A stretch of DNA of 25,846 nt, taken from NCBI GenBank assembly GCA_016927175.1, contig JAFGNC010000576.1, positions 1 through 25,846 on the forward strand, given 5' to 3'. The position numbers and the translations under genes were made by a program. The stretch is from Gammaproteobacteria bacterium (GTDB taxonomy: Bacteria > Pseudomonadota > Gammaproteobacteria > Steroidobacterales > Rariloculaceae). The notes under the pieces are model-generated. The model was not told the DNA's origin and made no database searches. It worked only from the letters and a program-made list of their open reading frames with translations. Below are positions 6,746 to 14,470 of the stretch, one piece after another. Each line of letters opens with the position of its first letter. The stretch's first letter is position 1.

Positions 6746-8248
6746 CTAGGCCGTCGGCACGATGTTGGCGTTCAGCCTCAGCAGGTTCGTCGGGTCGTGG
6801 CGGTTCTTCAGCTCGAGCAGGCGCGGATAGTTGCCGAGGTAGTTCTCGTCGATCTGGCGCTGCGACTCGTCCACGACGTCGTTCGTGTAGAAGCCGTCCG
6901 TATGCGGCTCGATCGTCCTCCAGAACTGCCGCAGCCACGCGAGGTGGGGCTCGGGATCGGCCTCGACCGGCCAGTTCGCGAGCAGCAGCGACGTCGCGTG
7001 AATCCCGCGGTGCGGGAACGCCGTGGCGTCGGCGGCGATGCGCGAGATCGCGCCGCCGCAGTGCTGGAAGCCGATCGACGTCGCGCGCCCCGGGTGCTCC
7101 TCGAGGCCGACCAGCATCGCTTCGATCAGCTGCGGCGAGATCGACGATACGAAACCCGTTTTCGTATACATGCCGATAGCGCGCGGGTCCGAGATGTCGT
7201 CGGCGCGCTGCAGCGCCACGTAGTCGATCCGCTTCACGTCGTCGATGACGGGGGCGCCGGCGCTGCGGATCGTTCGGAGCAATCCTTCCGCCCGCTCGTG
7301 CGGCCCGCTGTAGCAGATCGGAAAGAACACGCCGGAAAGACCCCACGGATTCGCGACGAGCTGGCAGCTGATGTAAAGCTCGTCCGGCGCTGCGGCTTCG
7401 AACTCGGAGTAGAAACGCAGGGCCTCTCTCGCCTCGTTCATCGGGAACGCGATGACGCCGCCGATCACTTCGCGCTGCATCGGATGCAGGCGGAAATCGA
7501 ATGCCGTGACGACGCCGAAGTTGCCTCCGCCGCCGCGCACGCCCCAGTAGAGATCGGCGTTGCGCTCGGCGTCGGCGTGCAGGAACTCGCCGTTCGCCGT
7601 CACGATATCGACGCCGGCGACGTTGTCCAGCGCGAGCCCGAAGCGGCGCGCGAGCCGGCCGAAGCCGCCCCCGAGCGTCAGGCCGCCGACGCCCGTATGC
7701 GATACCGTGCCGGCCGTCGTCACGAGCCCCCTCGCCATCGTCTCGTGGTCCATGTCGCCGAGCAGGCTCCCTCCCTCGACGCGGGCGACCCGCGCATCGG
7801 CATCGACGCGGACGCCGCGCATCAGCGACAGGTCGATCATCATGCCGCCGTCGCAGGTCGACTTCCCGGAGGGGCTGTGTCCGCCGCATTTGACGGCGAC
7901 GAGCAGATTCGAATCGCGCGCGAAGTCGATGGCGCTTTTGACGTCGGCCGCGCCGCGCGGCTGCACGATCAGCGCCGGAAACTTGTTCATCTGCGCGTTG
8001 ATGACGCGGCGAGCTTCCTCGTACGCGGGGTGACCGGCCAGCAGCAGATCGCCGCGAAGGCTGTCGCCGAGCTCCTGCACGGCCGCGCGCGGCAGCGTCA
8101 CGCCGGCGCCGTCGCCGGTGACCGCGTCGATGTCGCGGTCCACCTTCATCGACGGGCTCAGTACTGCGGAGAATACGCGCGACGCGGGCAGCGACGCGGC
8201 GACCGCGGCAGCTACCGTGCCGCGAACGAAACGACGGCGGGTCAGCAT
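6746..8248 (-). CDS. Tat-exported FAD-linked oxidoreductase, berberine-bridge/6-hydroxynicotine-oxidase type
   Basis: A 500-residue protein. The chosen ATG (8248) gives a twin-arginine signal, MLTRRRFVRGTVAAAVAAS, so it is probably exported folded with its cofactor. The PCMH-type FAD domain includes VKCGGHSPSG, in which His124 is the expected covalent FAD attachment residue. It also has VSHTGVGGLTLGGGFG and YWGVRGGGGNFGVVT. The second, cysteinyl attachment residue of bicovalent family members is not at its usual place (GTVSHTGV instead of GTC-type), so single covalent linkage is predicted. The C-terminal BBE motif HDPTNLLRLNANI closes the protein. Members oxidise alcohols, amines or sugars with O2; the substrate is unknown. 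It lies 91 nt downstream of the S9 peptidase on the same strand and could be co-transcribed. Confidence 0.9.
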   Translation of the reverse strand: MLTRRRFVRGTVAAAVAASLPASRVFSAVLSPSMKVDRDIDAVTGDGAGVTLPRAAVQELGDSLRGDLLLAGHPAYEEARRVINAQMNKFPALIVQPRGAADVKSAIDFARDSNLLVAVKCGGHSPSGKSTCDGGMMIDLSLMRGVRVDADARVARVEGGSLLGDMDHETMARGLVTTAGTVSHTGVGGLTLGGGFGRLARRFGLALDNVAGVDIVTANGEFLHADAERNADLYWGVRGGGGNFGVVTAFDFRLHPMQREVIGGVIAFPMNEAREALRFYSEFEAAAPDELYISCQLVANPWGLSGVFFPICYSGPHERAEGLLRTIRSAGAPVIDDVKRIDYVALQRADDISDPRAIGMYTKTGFVSSISPQLIEAMLVGLEEHPGRATSIGFQHCGGAISRIAADATAFPHRGIHATSLLLANWPVEADPEPHLAWLRQFWRTIEPHTDGFYTNDVVDESQRQIDENYLGNYPRLLELKNRHDPTNLLRLNANIVPTA

Positions 8249-8339
8249 GGGAATGGCCTCCACGGCTCGGACCGAACTTGGACTGGACCGCAAACGGCGC
8301 CGGTGCGTCGGCAGACGTTAAGCCAGCGGGGCACCGTTG

Positions 8340-10664
8340 TCACGCGCCTCGACGGCGCCCGCCGGCGCGACCTGCTCCCGCGGCTACTCCCGCAGCTCCG
8401 ACGTCAGCGTCGCGCCATTCAGCATCGTCCCGGTCGTCTGCGTCCTCAGCACCTTCCGCGGCTCCTTCGCCACCCACAGCGTCGGCCGATTGTCGTCGTC
8501 CGGGGAGCTCAGCTCCATGCGCCAGGCGTCGAACGTGCGGACCGGGCCCTGCGAGATTTCGCGGCTGCGGGCGACGAAAGTCTCCTTGTCGAGCACGGTC
8601 CACGCCGACGTTCGACGGGTCGGCCGGCTTACGCAGCTCGACCGTGTCGGGATCCACCGTGATCTCCCGGAGCCGCTCGACGACTTCCTGCGAGCCGCCT
8701 TCCTGATGGCGGCCGCCGAGGTGCATGGCCAGGAAGCGCTCGGCCGCCGCGAACGCCGCCATGTTGTTGACCGGGTTCGCGAAGCCATGCCCCTCGTCCG
8801 GGGCCAGGATGTACTCGACCGGGAAGCCGCGCTCGCGCAGCGCCACGACGATCTGCTCGGACTCCGCCGTCTTGACGCGGGGATCGTTCGCACCCTGGAT
8901 CACGAGGAGCGGCGCCTCGATGTCCTCGGCGGAGTTCAGCGGCGACTGGCGCTCGAGCCGGGCGCGGCCTTCCGGCGTAGACGGGTCGCCCATGCGCTCG
9001 TGGAACATCTTGCGGCCCGCCTCCCAGTACGGCGGGATCGAGCCGAGCAGCGTGATCAGGTTCGACGGCCCGACCAGGGATACGCCGGCGGCGTAGAGAT
9101 CCGGTGTGAACGCGAGCCCGGCCAGCGTCGCATAGCCGCCGTAGGAGCCGCCGAAGATGCCGACGCGCTCCGGGTCCGCGATCCCCTCCTCGATCAGATA
9201 CCGGACGCCCCACGTGATGTCGTCCTGCATCTTGTCGCCCCACTGCTTGTTACCGGCATCGAGGAACTCCTTGCCGTAGCCGGTCGAGCCTCGGAAGTTC
9301 GGCTGCAGCACGGCGTAGCCGCGGTTCGCGAAGAATTGGGCGGCCGGGTCATAGCCCCAGCGGTCGCGGGCCCAGGGCCCGCCGTGCGGCACGACGACGG
9401 CCGGCAGGTTCTCGGGCTCGACGCCTTTCGGCAGCGTCAGGTACGCCGGAATCTCGAGTCCGTCGGAGGACTCGTAACGCACCGGCCTCATCTCGGCGAG
9501 ATGCTCGCGGGGCAGCCGCTCGCGGATTCGGTAGAGCATCGTCAGCTCGTCGCTCTCCCGATCGAACAGATACGTGATGCCCGGCTCGCGGTCACCGCCG
9601 GCGTTGACGATCTGCAACTGCTCGTCGAGCGTCGACGCGCCGAAGGAGACGTCGAGCCCCGGCAGCTGCGCGGTCAGCGTCTCGTAATCCTCTTCCCAGT
9701 CCGCGTCGCGCCAGTAGACGCGCGGCCGGTCGTCGAGATAAACGGTGCCGACCAGCTCGTCGGTACGGTCCGAGAAGATCGCGCCGGAGAGGTCGACGCG
9801 CCCTTCAGGGTCGACCTCCACGAGCTCCTCCTCGCCCGACTCGACGTCGAGCAGCGTCAGGCGCACCAGATCCGCGTCTTCGCCCTTGTTCGTGACCATG
9901 TAGACGCGCTCGCCGTCCGGATGGAAACGGCTCGGATTGCACGATTCGAAGACGTTGCAGACGTAGAGCGGCGAGAAACCGTCCTCCTCGACGCGGAGGA
10001 TCTCCGTGTCGCCGTTCTCCGGCGAGCGCACGGCGAGACGCAGGTTGCCGTCGAGGTCGAAGGTCCAGCCGCTGATGCGCTCCGTGTTCTCGCGCATCAG
10101 CGTGCGCTCGCCGGTCGTCAGGTTCAGCTCGTACAGATCGTGCCAGGCCGGGTCGCGATCGTTCAGGCCGATGTAGGCCGTGTCCGGCTGCGTTTTCGGC
10201 AGCGCATACAGCGCAACGCGCACGTCCTCGGCCTCGGTCAGATTGCGCGCCGGCGGCACGTCGCTGCCCGGCGCGGGATCGGCCCGCGGATCCACGGCGT
10301 AGAGGTTGTAGTTCTCGTCGCCGGCCTGATCCTGCACGTAAAGAATGAACCGGCCGTCGCGGCTCCAGAAGAACTGCGGTATCGGCCGGTCGGTGTCGGC
10401 CGTCACGGGCCTTGCCGCGTCGAACGGCTCTTCGGTGCGCTTGACCCACACGTTGCGCGTGTCCATGTACGGCTTCATGAACGCGATCATGTCGCCGTCC
10501 GGCGAGACCTGCGCGCCGGTGAGCTCCGGATTGCCGAAGAAGATCTCGCGGTCGATCAGCGGCGGCAGCCCGGACGACGGCGAGGCGGTGTCCTGCGCCA
10601 GGACCGGGAACGCGGTGCAGACGAGCAGAAGGAGCGAAGCGATCGGGCGAATCGGGAACTGCAT
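8340..10664 (-). CDS. Secreted S9 family prolyl-oligopeptidase-like peptidase with frameshifted C-terminus
   Basis: The continuous frame encodes 774 residues. The start MQFPIRPIASLLLLVCTAFPVLAQD is a Sec signal peptide. A beta-propeller follows, with repeats such as FWSRDGRFILYVQD and RFHPDGERVYMV. The C-terminal alpha/beta-hydrolase domain has Ser507 in FGGSYGGY, Asp594 in GANDPRV and His626 in DEGHGF, so the catalytic triad is complete. This suggests a periplasmic S9-type peptidase acting on short peptides (S9C/acylaminoacyl or dipeptidyl type). After about residue 687 (near 8607) the sequence turns into Arg/Gly/Ala-rich text typical of a wrong frame. The next frame instead carries a sensible protein sequence to a stop at 8384. 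The catalytic domain is intact, so activity may survive. The gene is divergent from the MFS gene. Confidence 0.88.
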   Translation of the reverse strand: MQFPIRPIASLLLLVCTAFPVLAQDTASPSSGLPPLIDREIFFGNPELTGAQVSPDGDMIAFMKPYMDTRNVWVKRTEEPFDAARPVTADTDRPIPQFFWSRDGRFILYVQDQAGDENYNLYAVDPRADPAPGSDVPPARNLTEAEDVRVALYALPKTQPDTAYIGLNDRDPAWHDLYELNLTTGERTLMRENTERISGWTFDLDGNLRLAVRSPENGDTEILRVEEDGFSPLYVCNVFESCNPSRFHPDGERVYMVTNKGEDADLVRLTLLDVESGEEELVEVDPEGRVDLSGAIFSDRTDELVGTVYLDDRPRVYWRDADWEEDYETLTAQLPGLDVSFGASTLDEQLQIVNAGGDREPGITYLFDRESDELTMLYRIRERLPREHLAEMRPVRYESSDGLEIPAYLTLPKGVEPENLPAVVVPHGGPWARDRWGYDPAAQFFANRGYAVLQPNFRGSTGYGKEFLDAGNKQWGDKMQDDITWGVRYLIEEGIADPERVGIFGGSYGGYATLAGLAFTPDLYAAGVSLVGPSNLITLLGSIPPYWEAGRKMFHERMGDPSTPEGRARLERQSPLNSAEDIEAPLLVIQGANDPRVKTAESEQIVVALRERGFPVEYILAPDEGHGFANPVNNMAAFAAAERFLAMHLGGRHQEGGSQEVVERLREITVDPDTVELRKPADPSNVGVDRARQGDFRRPQPRNLAGPGPHVRRLAHGAELPGRRQSADAVGGEGAAEGAEDADDRDDAEWRDADVGAAGVAAGAGRAGGRRRGA
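8384..8610 (-). pseudogene. Displaced C-terminal extension of the S9 peptidase (frameshift remnant)
   Basis: In the frame offset by one base from the peptidase, the sequence reads SAWTVLDKETFVARSREI, then TFDAWRMELSSPDDDNRP, TLWVAKEPRKVL, and ends TLTSELRE with TAG at 8384-8386. This is ordinary protein sequence with a beta-strand rhythm, resembling the end of a lipocalin-like/DUF3108-like domain, and it has no start of its own. It fits the C-terminal extension of the same peptidase. The join near 8590-8612 needs one extra base or loss of two. I suspect part of the extension is also missing, because only the last strands are visible. Sequencing error or a real lesion cannot be told apart here. 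Confidence 0.7.
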
Positions 10665-10851
10665 GACGGTCTCCTCAAGAGTGACGGATCAACCCGAAGG
10701 ACCAGGGGCGCCGGCGTGAGAGCGGCGAGAGGCAGGAAGCTCCGACGGAGCGGAAACGCGATCAGCCTCGCCGGCGCGTCAGGCACAGTATTCCCGAGGA
10801 TTGCAGGAAAGCCAACCGGACGCCGACCGCAAATTCCGGAATAATTCGCGC

Positions 10852-12294
10852 ATGCATCGATCGGACCGCTCGAACGCGGCCCCGCCGCCGATCCCTGCGC
10901 GCATCTGGAAGATCGCCGCCGTAACCGGCGCGGGCGCATTCATGGCCATGCTCGACTCGACGGTCGCCAATCTCGCGCTGGAGTCCGTGCGGGCGGATTT
11001 CGGCGCCACGCTGCCGCTCGTTCAGTGGATAGTCTCGGCTTATCTGATCGCCCTGGCGGTTTCGCTGCCGGCCGCGGGCTGGCTCGGCAGCCGCTATGGC
11101 TACGGCCGCGTCTTCGCGGCCGCGCTCGCGGGGTTCGTCGCGACGTCCGCCCTGTGCGGGGTCGCGCCCGGTCCCCTGACGCTGATCGCGTCGCGCGTCG
11201 CGCAGGGGCTCGCCGCGGGTCTGATGGTGCCCGCGGGGCAGGCCGTGCTCGGCTCGACGGCCGCACCGAATCAGCTCGGCCGGCTGATGGGCACGCTCGG
11301 GCTGGTCGTTGCGCTCGGGCCCGCGATCGGGCCGGTCATCGGCGGCTTCGTGCTCGAGATCGCGTCGTGGCGCTGGCTGTTCTGGATCAACGTGCCCGTC
11401 GGCGCGGCGGCGCTCGTCGCCGCGCGCAACGTCCTGCCCCGCGGCACCCCGAACGCCGCCCGCGCGCTCGACGTCGCGGGGCTCGCCCTGCTCGCGATCG
11501 GGCTTCCGCTGCTGCTGTTCGGCGCGGCCGAGATCGGGTCCGACGGCGCGTCGATCGCGCCGCTGCTGGCGGTCGGGATCGGCGGCGCGCTGATCGCCGG
11601 CTTCGTGTCGCGCTCGCGCGGATTGCGCCATCCGCTGATCGATCTGCGCCTGCTGCGCGGCAGGATCTTCGGGGCGGCGACCGTGACGACCGGCCTGACG
11701 GGCGCGAACATGTACGGCGGCCTGCTGCTGCTGCCGCTCTACCTGCAGCTCGCCGCGGATCGAAGCCTCGGCGAAACCGGCGCCATGCTGCTCGCGATGG
11801 GACTCGGCAGCGCGGCCGTGCTCCCCGCCGCCGGCGCGCTGACGGACCGTTACGGTGCGGGCCGCGTCGCGCTGGTCGGAGCGGCGCTGCTGATCGCGAC
11901 GCTGCTGCCGTTTCTCGCCGCCACGGCGCCGTCGACCGCGGCCCTCGCGGCGCTGCTGGCCGCGCGCGGAGCGGGCCTCGCGCTGGCCCAGATGCCCGCG
12001 ATGACGGCGGCCTACGCGTCCGCCGGCGCCGAGCGCATGGGGGACGCCGCGACGCTCGTCAACATCGTGCAGCGCGTCGGCAGCGCGCTCGGCGCCGTCG
12101 CGCTCGCGGTCGCCGTGGCGCACGCGGCGGACGGCGCCGGAAGCCGCGTCGCCGGCAGCCGCGTCGCCGGCAGCGATGGACCCGCCGGCACGGCCGGCGC
12201 GTATACGATCGCATTTGCCGTGCTCACCGCGATATCGGTGCTGACGCTGCTACCGGCCGCGGCGCTGCGGCGGCAGACGTCAGCCGTCGCCTGA
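10852..12294 (+). CDS. MFS transporter, DHA2 (EmrB/QacA-like) drug:proton antiporter family
   Basis: A 480-residue inner-membrane protein with about 14 hydrophobic segments. The first helix holds FMAMLDSTVANLALESVRADF, the DHA2 signature around the conserved Asp. GWLGSRYGYGRVF is the loop 2-3 motif A. GPAIGPVIGGFVLEIASWRWLFWINVPVG is the antiporter motif C region of helix 5 and the start of helix 6. It probably exports hydrophobic or amphiphilic compounds with proton exchange; there is no adjacent membrane-fusion protein. The ATG at 10852 is preferred. A TTG at 10801 would add 17 hydrophilic residues, but its ribosome-like AGGA abuts the codon. The last periplasmic loop contains a 15-bp tandem duplication. 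Confidence 0.9.
   Translation: MHRSDRSNAAPPPIPARIWKIAAVTGAGAFMAMLDSTVANLALESVRADFGATLPLVQWIVSAYLIALAVSLPAAGWLGSRYGYGRVFAAALAGFVATSALCGVAPGPLTLIASRVAQGLAAGLMVPAGQAVLGSTAAPNQLGRLMGTLGLVVALGPAIGPVIGGFVLEIASWRWLFWINVPVGAAALVAARNVLPRGTPNAARALDVAGLALLAIGLPLLLFGAAEIGSDGASIAPLLAVGIGGALIAGFVSRSRGLRHPLIDLRLLRGRIFGAATVTTGLTGANMYGGLLLLPLYLQLAADRSLGETGAMLLAMGLGSAAVLPAAGALTDRYGAGRVALVGAALLIATLLPFLAATAPSTAALAALLAARGAGLALAQMPAMTAAYASAGAERMGDAATLVNIVQRVGSALGAVALAVAVAHAADGAGSRVAGSRVAGSDGPAGTAGAYTIAFAVLTAISVLTLLPAAALRRQTSAVA
12136..12174 (+). repeat. 15-bp tandem repeat near the 3' end of the MFS gene
   Basis: Units 12136-12150 and 12151-12165 differ by one base, and a partial third (9 bp) follows. They encode AGSRV repeats in the loop before the last membrane helix. 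The repeat is in frame, so copy changes would only lengthen the loop. Confidence 0.85.
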
Positions 12295-12324
12295 TGGGAA
12301 GGCGAAACCTGATTGCTTGCCTGC

Positions 12325-12355
12325 GCCCGGGAGTTACCGGGCTTGGTCCGGTAAC
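12325..12355. terminator. Two overlapping, mutually exclusive hairpins between convergent MFS and quinoprotein genes
   Basis: GCCCGG (12325-12330) pairs with CCGGGC (12337-12342). GTTACCGG (12333-12340) pairs perfectly with CCGGTAAC (12348-12355). The two stems share 12337-12340, so only one can form at a time. The quinoprotein stop codon (12334-12336) lies inside. A bidirectional terminator for the convergent genes is the simplest reading, although there is no long T-run. Confidence 0.45.
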
Positions 12356-14127
12356 GCGAAGACGTTGATCGAGTTACCGCGGTTCTCCGGCAGCGTGACG
12401 CCGCCCGCCCTCGCCAACCCTCGCGCCCCGAGAACCGCTTCGCCGTTGACGACGGCCACATACTGCTTGCCTTCGACGGCATACGTGATCGTGCTGTTCT
12501 GAACGGTCGCGCCGAGCGGCTCCGACTCCCACAGAATCTCGCCGGTCTCCGCGTCGAACGCCCTCAGCACCTGCAGGATGTCTCCCCAGAACACGACGTC
12601 TCCCGCGGTTGCGAGGACGGCGCCCATGCCGCCGGCACGAGCTTCGTAAATCCGCTCGATCTCGCCGGTGGCCATGTCGATCTTCGCGAGACCGGCGAAT
12701 TTCTCGGGATCCGCGCCCGGCCGATGCGCGCTGGTGCGCCGCTCGCCGCTTTCGCCCGGCACCGCGCGCGTCATGTCGAGACAGTGGTCGACATAGGGCA
12801 CGTAAAGCGCGTTCAGCCGCGGGTGGTAGGCCGTCGGCCAGAAGCTTCGCGTGTTCCAGTAGCAGACGAGGCTGTTCGCGCCCGGCTCCTTCAGCACGAG
12901 AGCCTCGTTGATGTGCGTGACGCCGGTCTCTACGTCGATGTCCGACAGGATGAAGTTCGGAGTGTCGTACGGAAACGGCGTCGCCCACAGAAACTCGCCG
13001 CTCGCGCGGTCGTTGACCCAGATTCCGCCGCCTTCGCCGACGGTAACGACGACGTCGCGCTCCTCGCCGTTTGCGGCGTCGGGATTGATCCACTTGACGA
13101 AGCGCGGATCCGGATCGACGGCCGTGCGGATCAGCATCTTCTCCTGGTTGACGTCCATGTCCCAGTCATCGCCCGGCAGATGCTGGTAATACCATTCGAG
13201 CTCGCCTGTGTCGGGATCGAGCGCGACGGTGGAGTTGCTGTAGAGGTCTGCCGGCGCGTGCAGCGGGATCGCCATGGCGTCGCCGCCGTGGCGATCGGCG
13301 CGCGTGTTCGGCATCGGGTTCGAAATGCCCCAGAAGATCAGCCCGAGCGCGGGATCGTACGTGCCGGGCAGGCCCCAGGTCGACGCGCGGCGCTCCGGCG
13401 GCGGCGTGCCGCCCCACGATGCATCCCCCGGCTCACCTGCACCGGGCGCGACATCGAAGCGCCAGACTTCGTCCCCCGTCTCGGCATCGTGCGCTGCGAT
13501 GTAGCAGTTCTCGCGAACGCTGTTGCACGTGCGGCCCGAGACGACCTTGCCGTCCACGACGATCGCGCCCGACGTATGGGTCTCCGGCGTCACCGGGGTT
13601 CGCCAGCGCACTGCCCCGCTGCGCGCGTCGAGCGCAACGACGGGATTCGCCTCTCCGGGCGGCGCGGGCGCCGTGTAGTAGATCATGTCGTCGTAGATCG
13701 CGAGCGCCTTGATCCGGCTCGACAGGGAACCCGCCGGCTCGTGCTCCCAGAGCAATTCGCCGGTCGCCGCATCGAGCGCCCAGACGCCGGAGGAGCCTTC
13801 CGCGCCGCCGGGAGTCGCGAGATACATCACGCCGCGGTAGACGATCGGTATGACCTCGATCACGCCGTCCGGCAGCGCCTTCGACCAGGCCTTCTCGAGC
13901 TCGCCGACGTTGCCGCGGTGGATCTCGTCGAGCGGACTGAAGCGCTGCGCGTCGTACGTGCGGCTGTACATCAGCCAGTCGGAGGGATCGGGACTTGCCA
14001 GCATTTCGTCCGTCACCGGAACGTAATCCGCCGCGTTCGCCGGCGGCGCGGACGACCCCGGAATCTGCGCCGGAAGGCTGCCGGCCAACAGGCTCAACGG
14101 CCAGAAAATCGCCCATGCCGGTCTCAT
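12334..14127 (-). CDS. Periplasmic PQQ-dependent dehydrogenase-like quinoprotein, no haem domain
   Basis: A 597-residue protein. The start at 14127 is six bases after GGGGAG; an in-frame ATG at 14133 is too close to it. A signal peptide (MRPAWAIFWPLSLLAGSLPAQ) precedes an eight-bladed propeller with tryptophan-docking repeats such as WALDAATGELLWEHE, VALDPDTGELEWYYQ and RAFDAETGEILWESE. ISNPMPN (Asn270) and ADLYSNSTVALDPDTGE (Asp294) align by eye with the calcium-binding Asn and catalytic Asp regions of type I quinoprotein alcohol dehydrogenases. The adjacent-cysteine disulfide of those enzymes is absent. The segment CNSVRENCYIAAHDAETG lacks the usual calcium-ligating Glu, so the metal site or cofactor may be atypical. 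There is no CXXCH. It probably oxidises an alcohol or sugar-like substrate and passes electrons to a separate acceptor. It is divergent from a TonB-dependent receptor. Confidence 0.85.
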   Translation of the reverse strand: MRPAWAIFWPLSLLAGSLPAQIPGSSAPPANAADYVPVTDEMLASPDPSDWLMYSRTYDAQRFSPLDEIHRGNVGELEKAWSKALPDGVIEVIPIVYRGVMYLATPGGAEGSSGVWALDAATGELLWEHEPAGSLSSRIKALAIYDDMIYYTAPAPPGEANPVVALDARSGAVRWRTPVTPETHTSGAIVVDGKVVSGRTCNSVRENCYIAAHDAETGDEVWRFDVAPGAGEPGDASWGGTPPPERRASTWGLPGTYDPALGLIFWGISNPMPNTRADRHGGDAMAIPLHAPADLYSNSTVALDPDTGELEWYYQHLPGDDWDMDVNQEKMLIRTAVDPDPRFVKWINPDAANGEERDVVVTVGEGGGIWVNDRASGEFLWATPFPYDTPNFILSDIDVETGVTHINEALVLKEPGANSLVCYWNTRSFWPTAYHPRLNALYVPYVDHCLDMTRAVPGESGERRTSAHRPGADPEKFAGLAKIDMATGEIERIYEARAGGMGAVLATAGDVVFWGDILQVLRAFDAETGEILWESEPLGATVQNSTITYAVEGKQYVAVVNGEAVLGARGLARAGGVTLPENRGNSINVFALPDQAR

Positions 14128-14371
14128 TCCCATCTCCCCACGAACCCGCCTGCTGCATGCAGAACGTATTGACCGTAGCACCGCGCCCGACGCGGCACAA
14201 CCGTCAGCTTCGACAGCGGTACAGAAAGCACCACCCGGCGAATGGACCCGAAAACCTAGTAAAAACGGCCCACTGCGGCGAGCCTCCCGCTCGATCCGAG
14301 CCTGCGATGGTGACGTCCCGTGGTCCGCACGTTCTCGCCCCCGGATTCGAGCTGTCGCAGATTGCATACCG

Positions 14372-14399
14372 TTGACTCGGCGGCGCAGGTCTCTATCAT
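14372..14399 (+). promoter_or_regulatory. Candidate sigma70 promoter for the TonB-dependent receptor gene
   Basis: TTGACT (14372-14377), a 16-nt spacer and TATCAT (14394-14399) are a good match to -35/-10 elements. They would start transcription near 14406, about 65 nt upstream of the TTG start codon. The predicted start abuts the palindromes at 14407-14429. Confidence 0.5.
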
Positions 14400-14406
14400 G
14401 GCTCGC

Positions 14407-14429
14407 TCGCATGCGAACTATGCATAGTT
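14407..14429. promoter_or_regulatory. Adjoining palindromes, candidate operator
   Basis: TCGCATGCGA (14407-14416) and AACTATGCATAGTT (14416-14429) are both perfect palindromes with ATGC cores and share one base. They sit right at the predicted transcription start, where a dimeric repressor would block elongation or initiation. No regulator gene lies in the window. Confidence 0.45.
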
Positions 14430-14470
14430 AGCACAGACAACTGCATGAGCCGCAAGGGGAGGAGAACAAC

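Larger units (their letters stand above)
14128..14470. other. Divergent intergenic region between the quinoprotein and TonB receptor genes
   Basis: About 340 bp without a convincing gene. It contains a 10-bp palindrome CTGCATGCAG (14153-14162) just upstream of the quinoprotein ribosome site. Nearer the receptor it has a sigma70-like promoter (14372-14399) and two adjoining palindromes (14407-14429). A moderately A-rich patch lies around 14250-14270. It probably holds both promoters. Confidence 0.7.

Noticed and set aside
5105..8662. 1,185-codon plus-strand open frame
   Set aside because: It spans parts of several real genes on both strands and shows only shadow composition with no motif.
8337..10844. 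835-codon plus-strand open frame over the S9 peptidase
   Set aside because: It is antisense to a clear peptidase with a full catalytic triad and contains no recognisable domain.
10762..12123. 453-codon minus-strand open frame over the MFS gene
   Set aside because: Extremely Arg/Gln/Glu/Asp-rich with no fold signals, whereas the plus strand encodes a clean 14-helix transporter.
12724..14172. 482-codon plus-strand open frame over the quinoprotein
   Set aside because: Antisense shadow of the propeller gene; low-complexity Arg/Val text without motifs.
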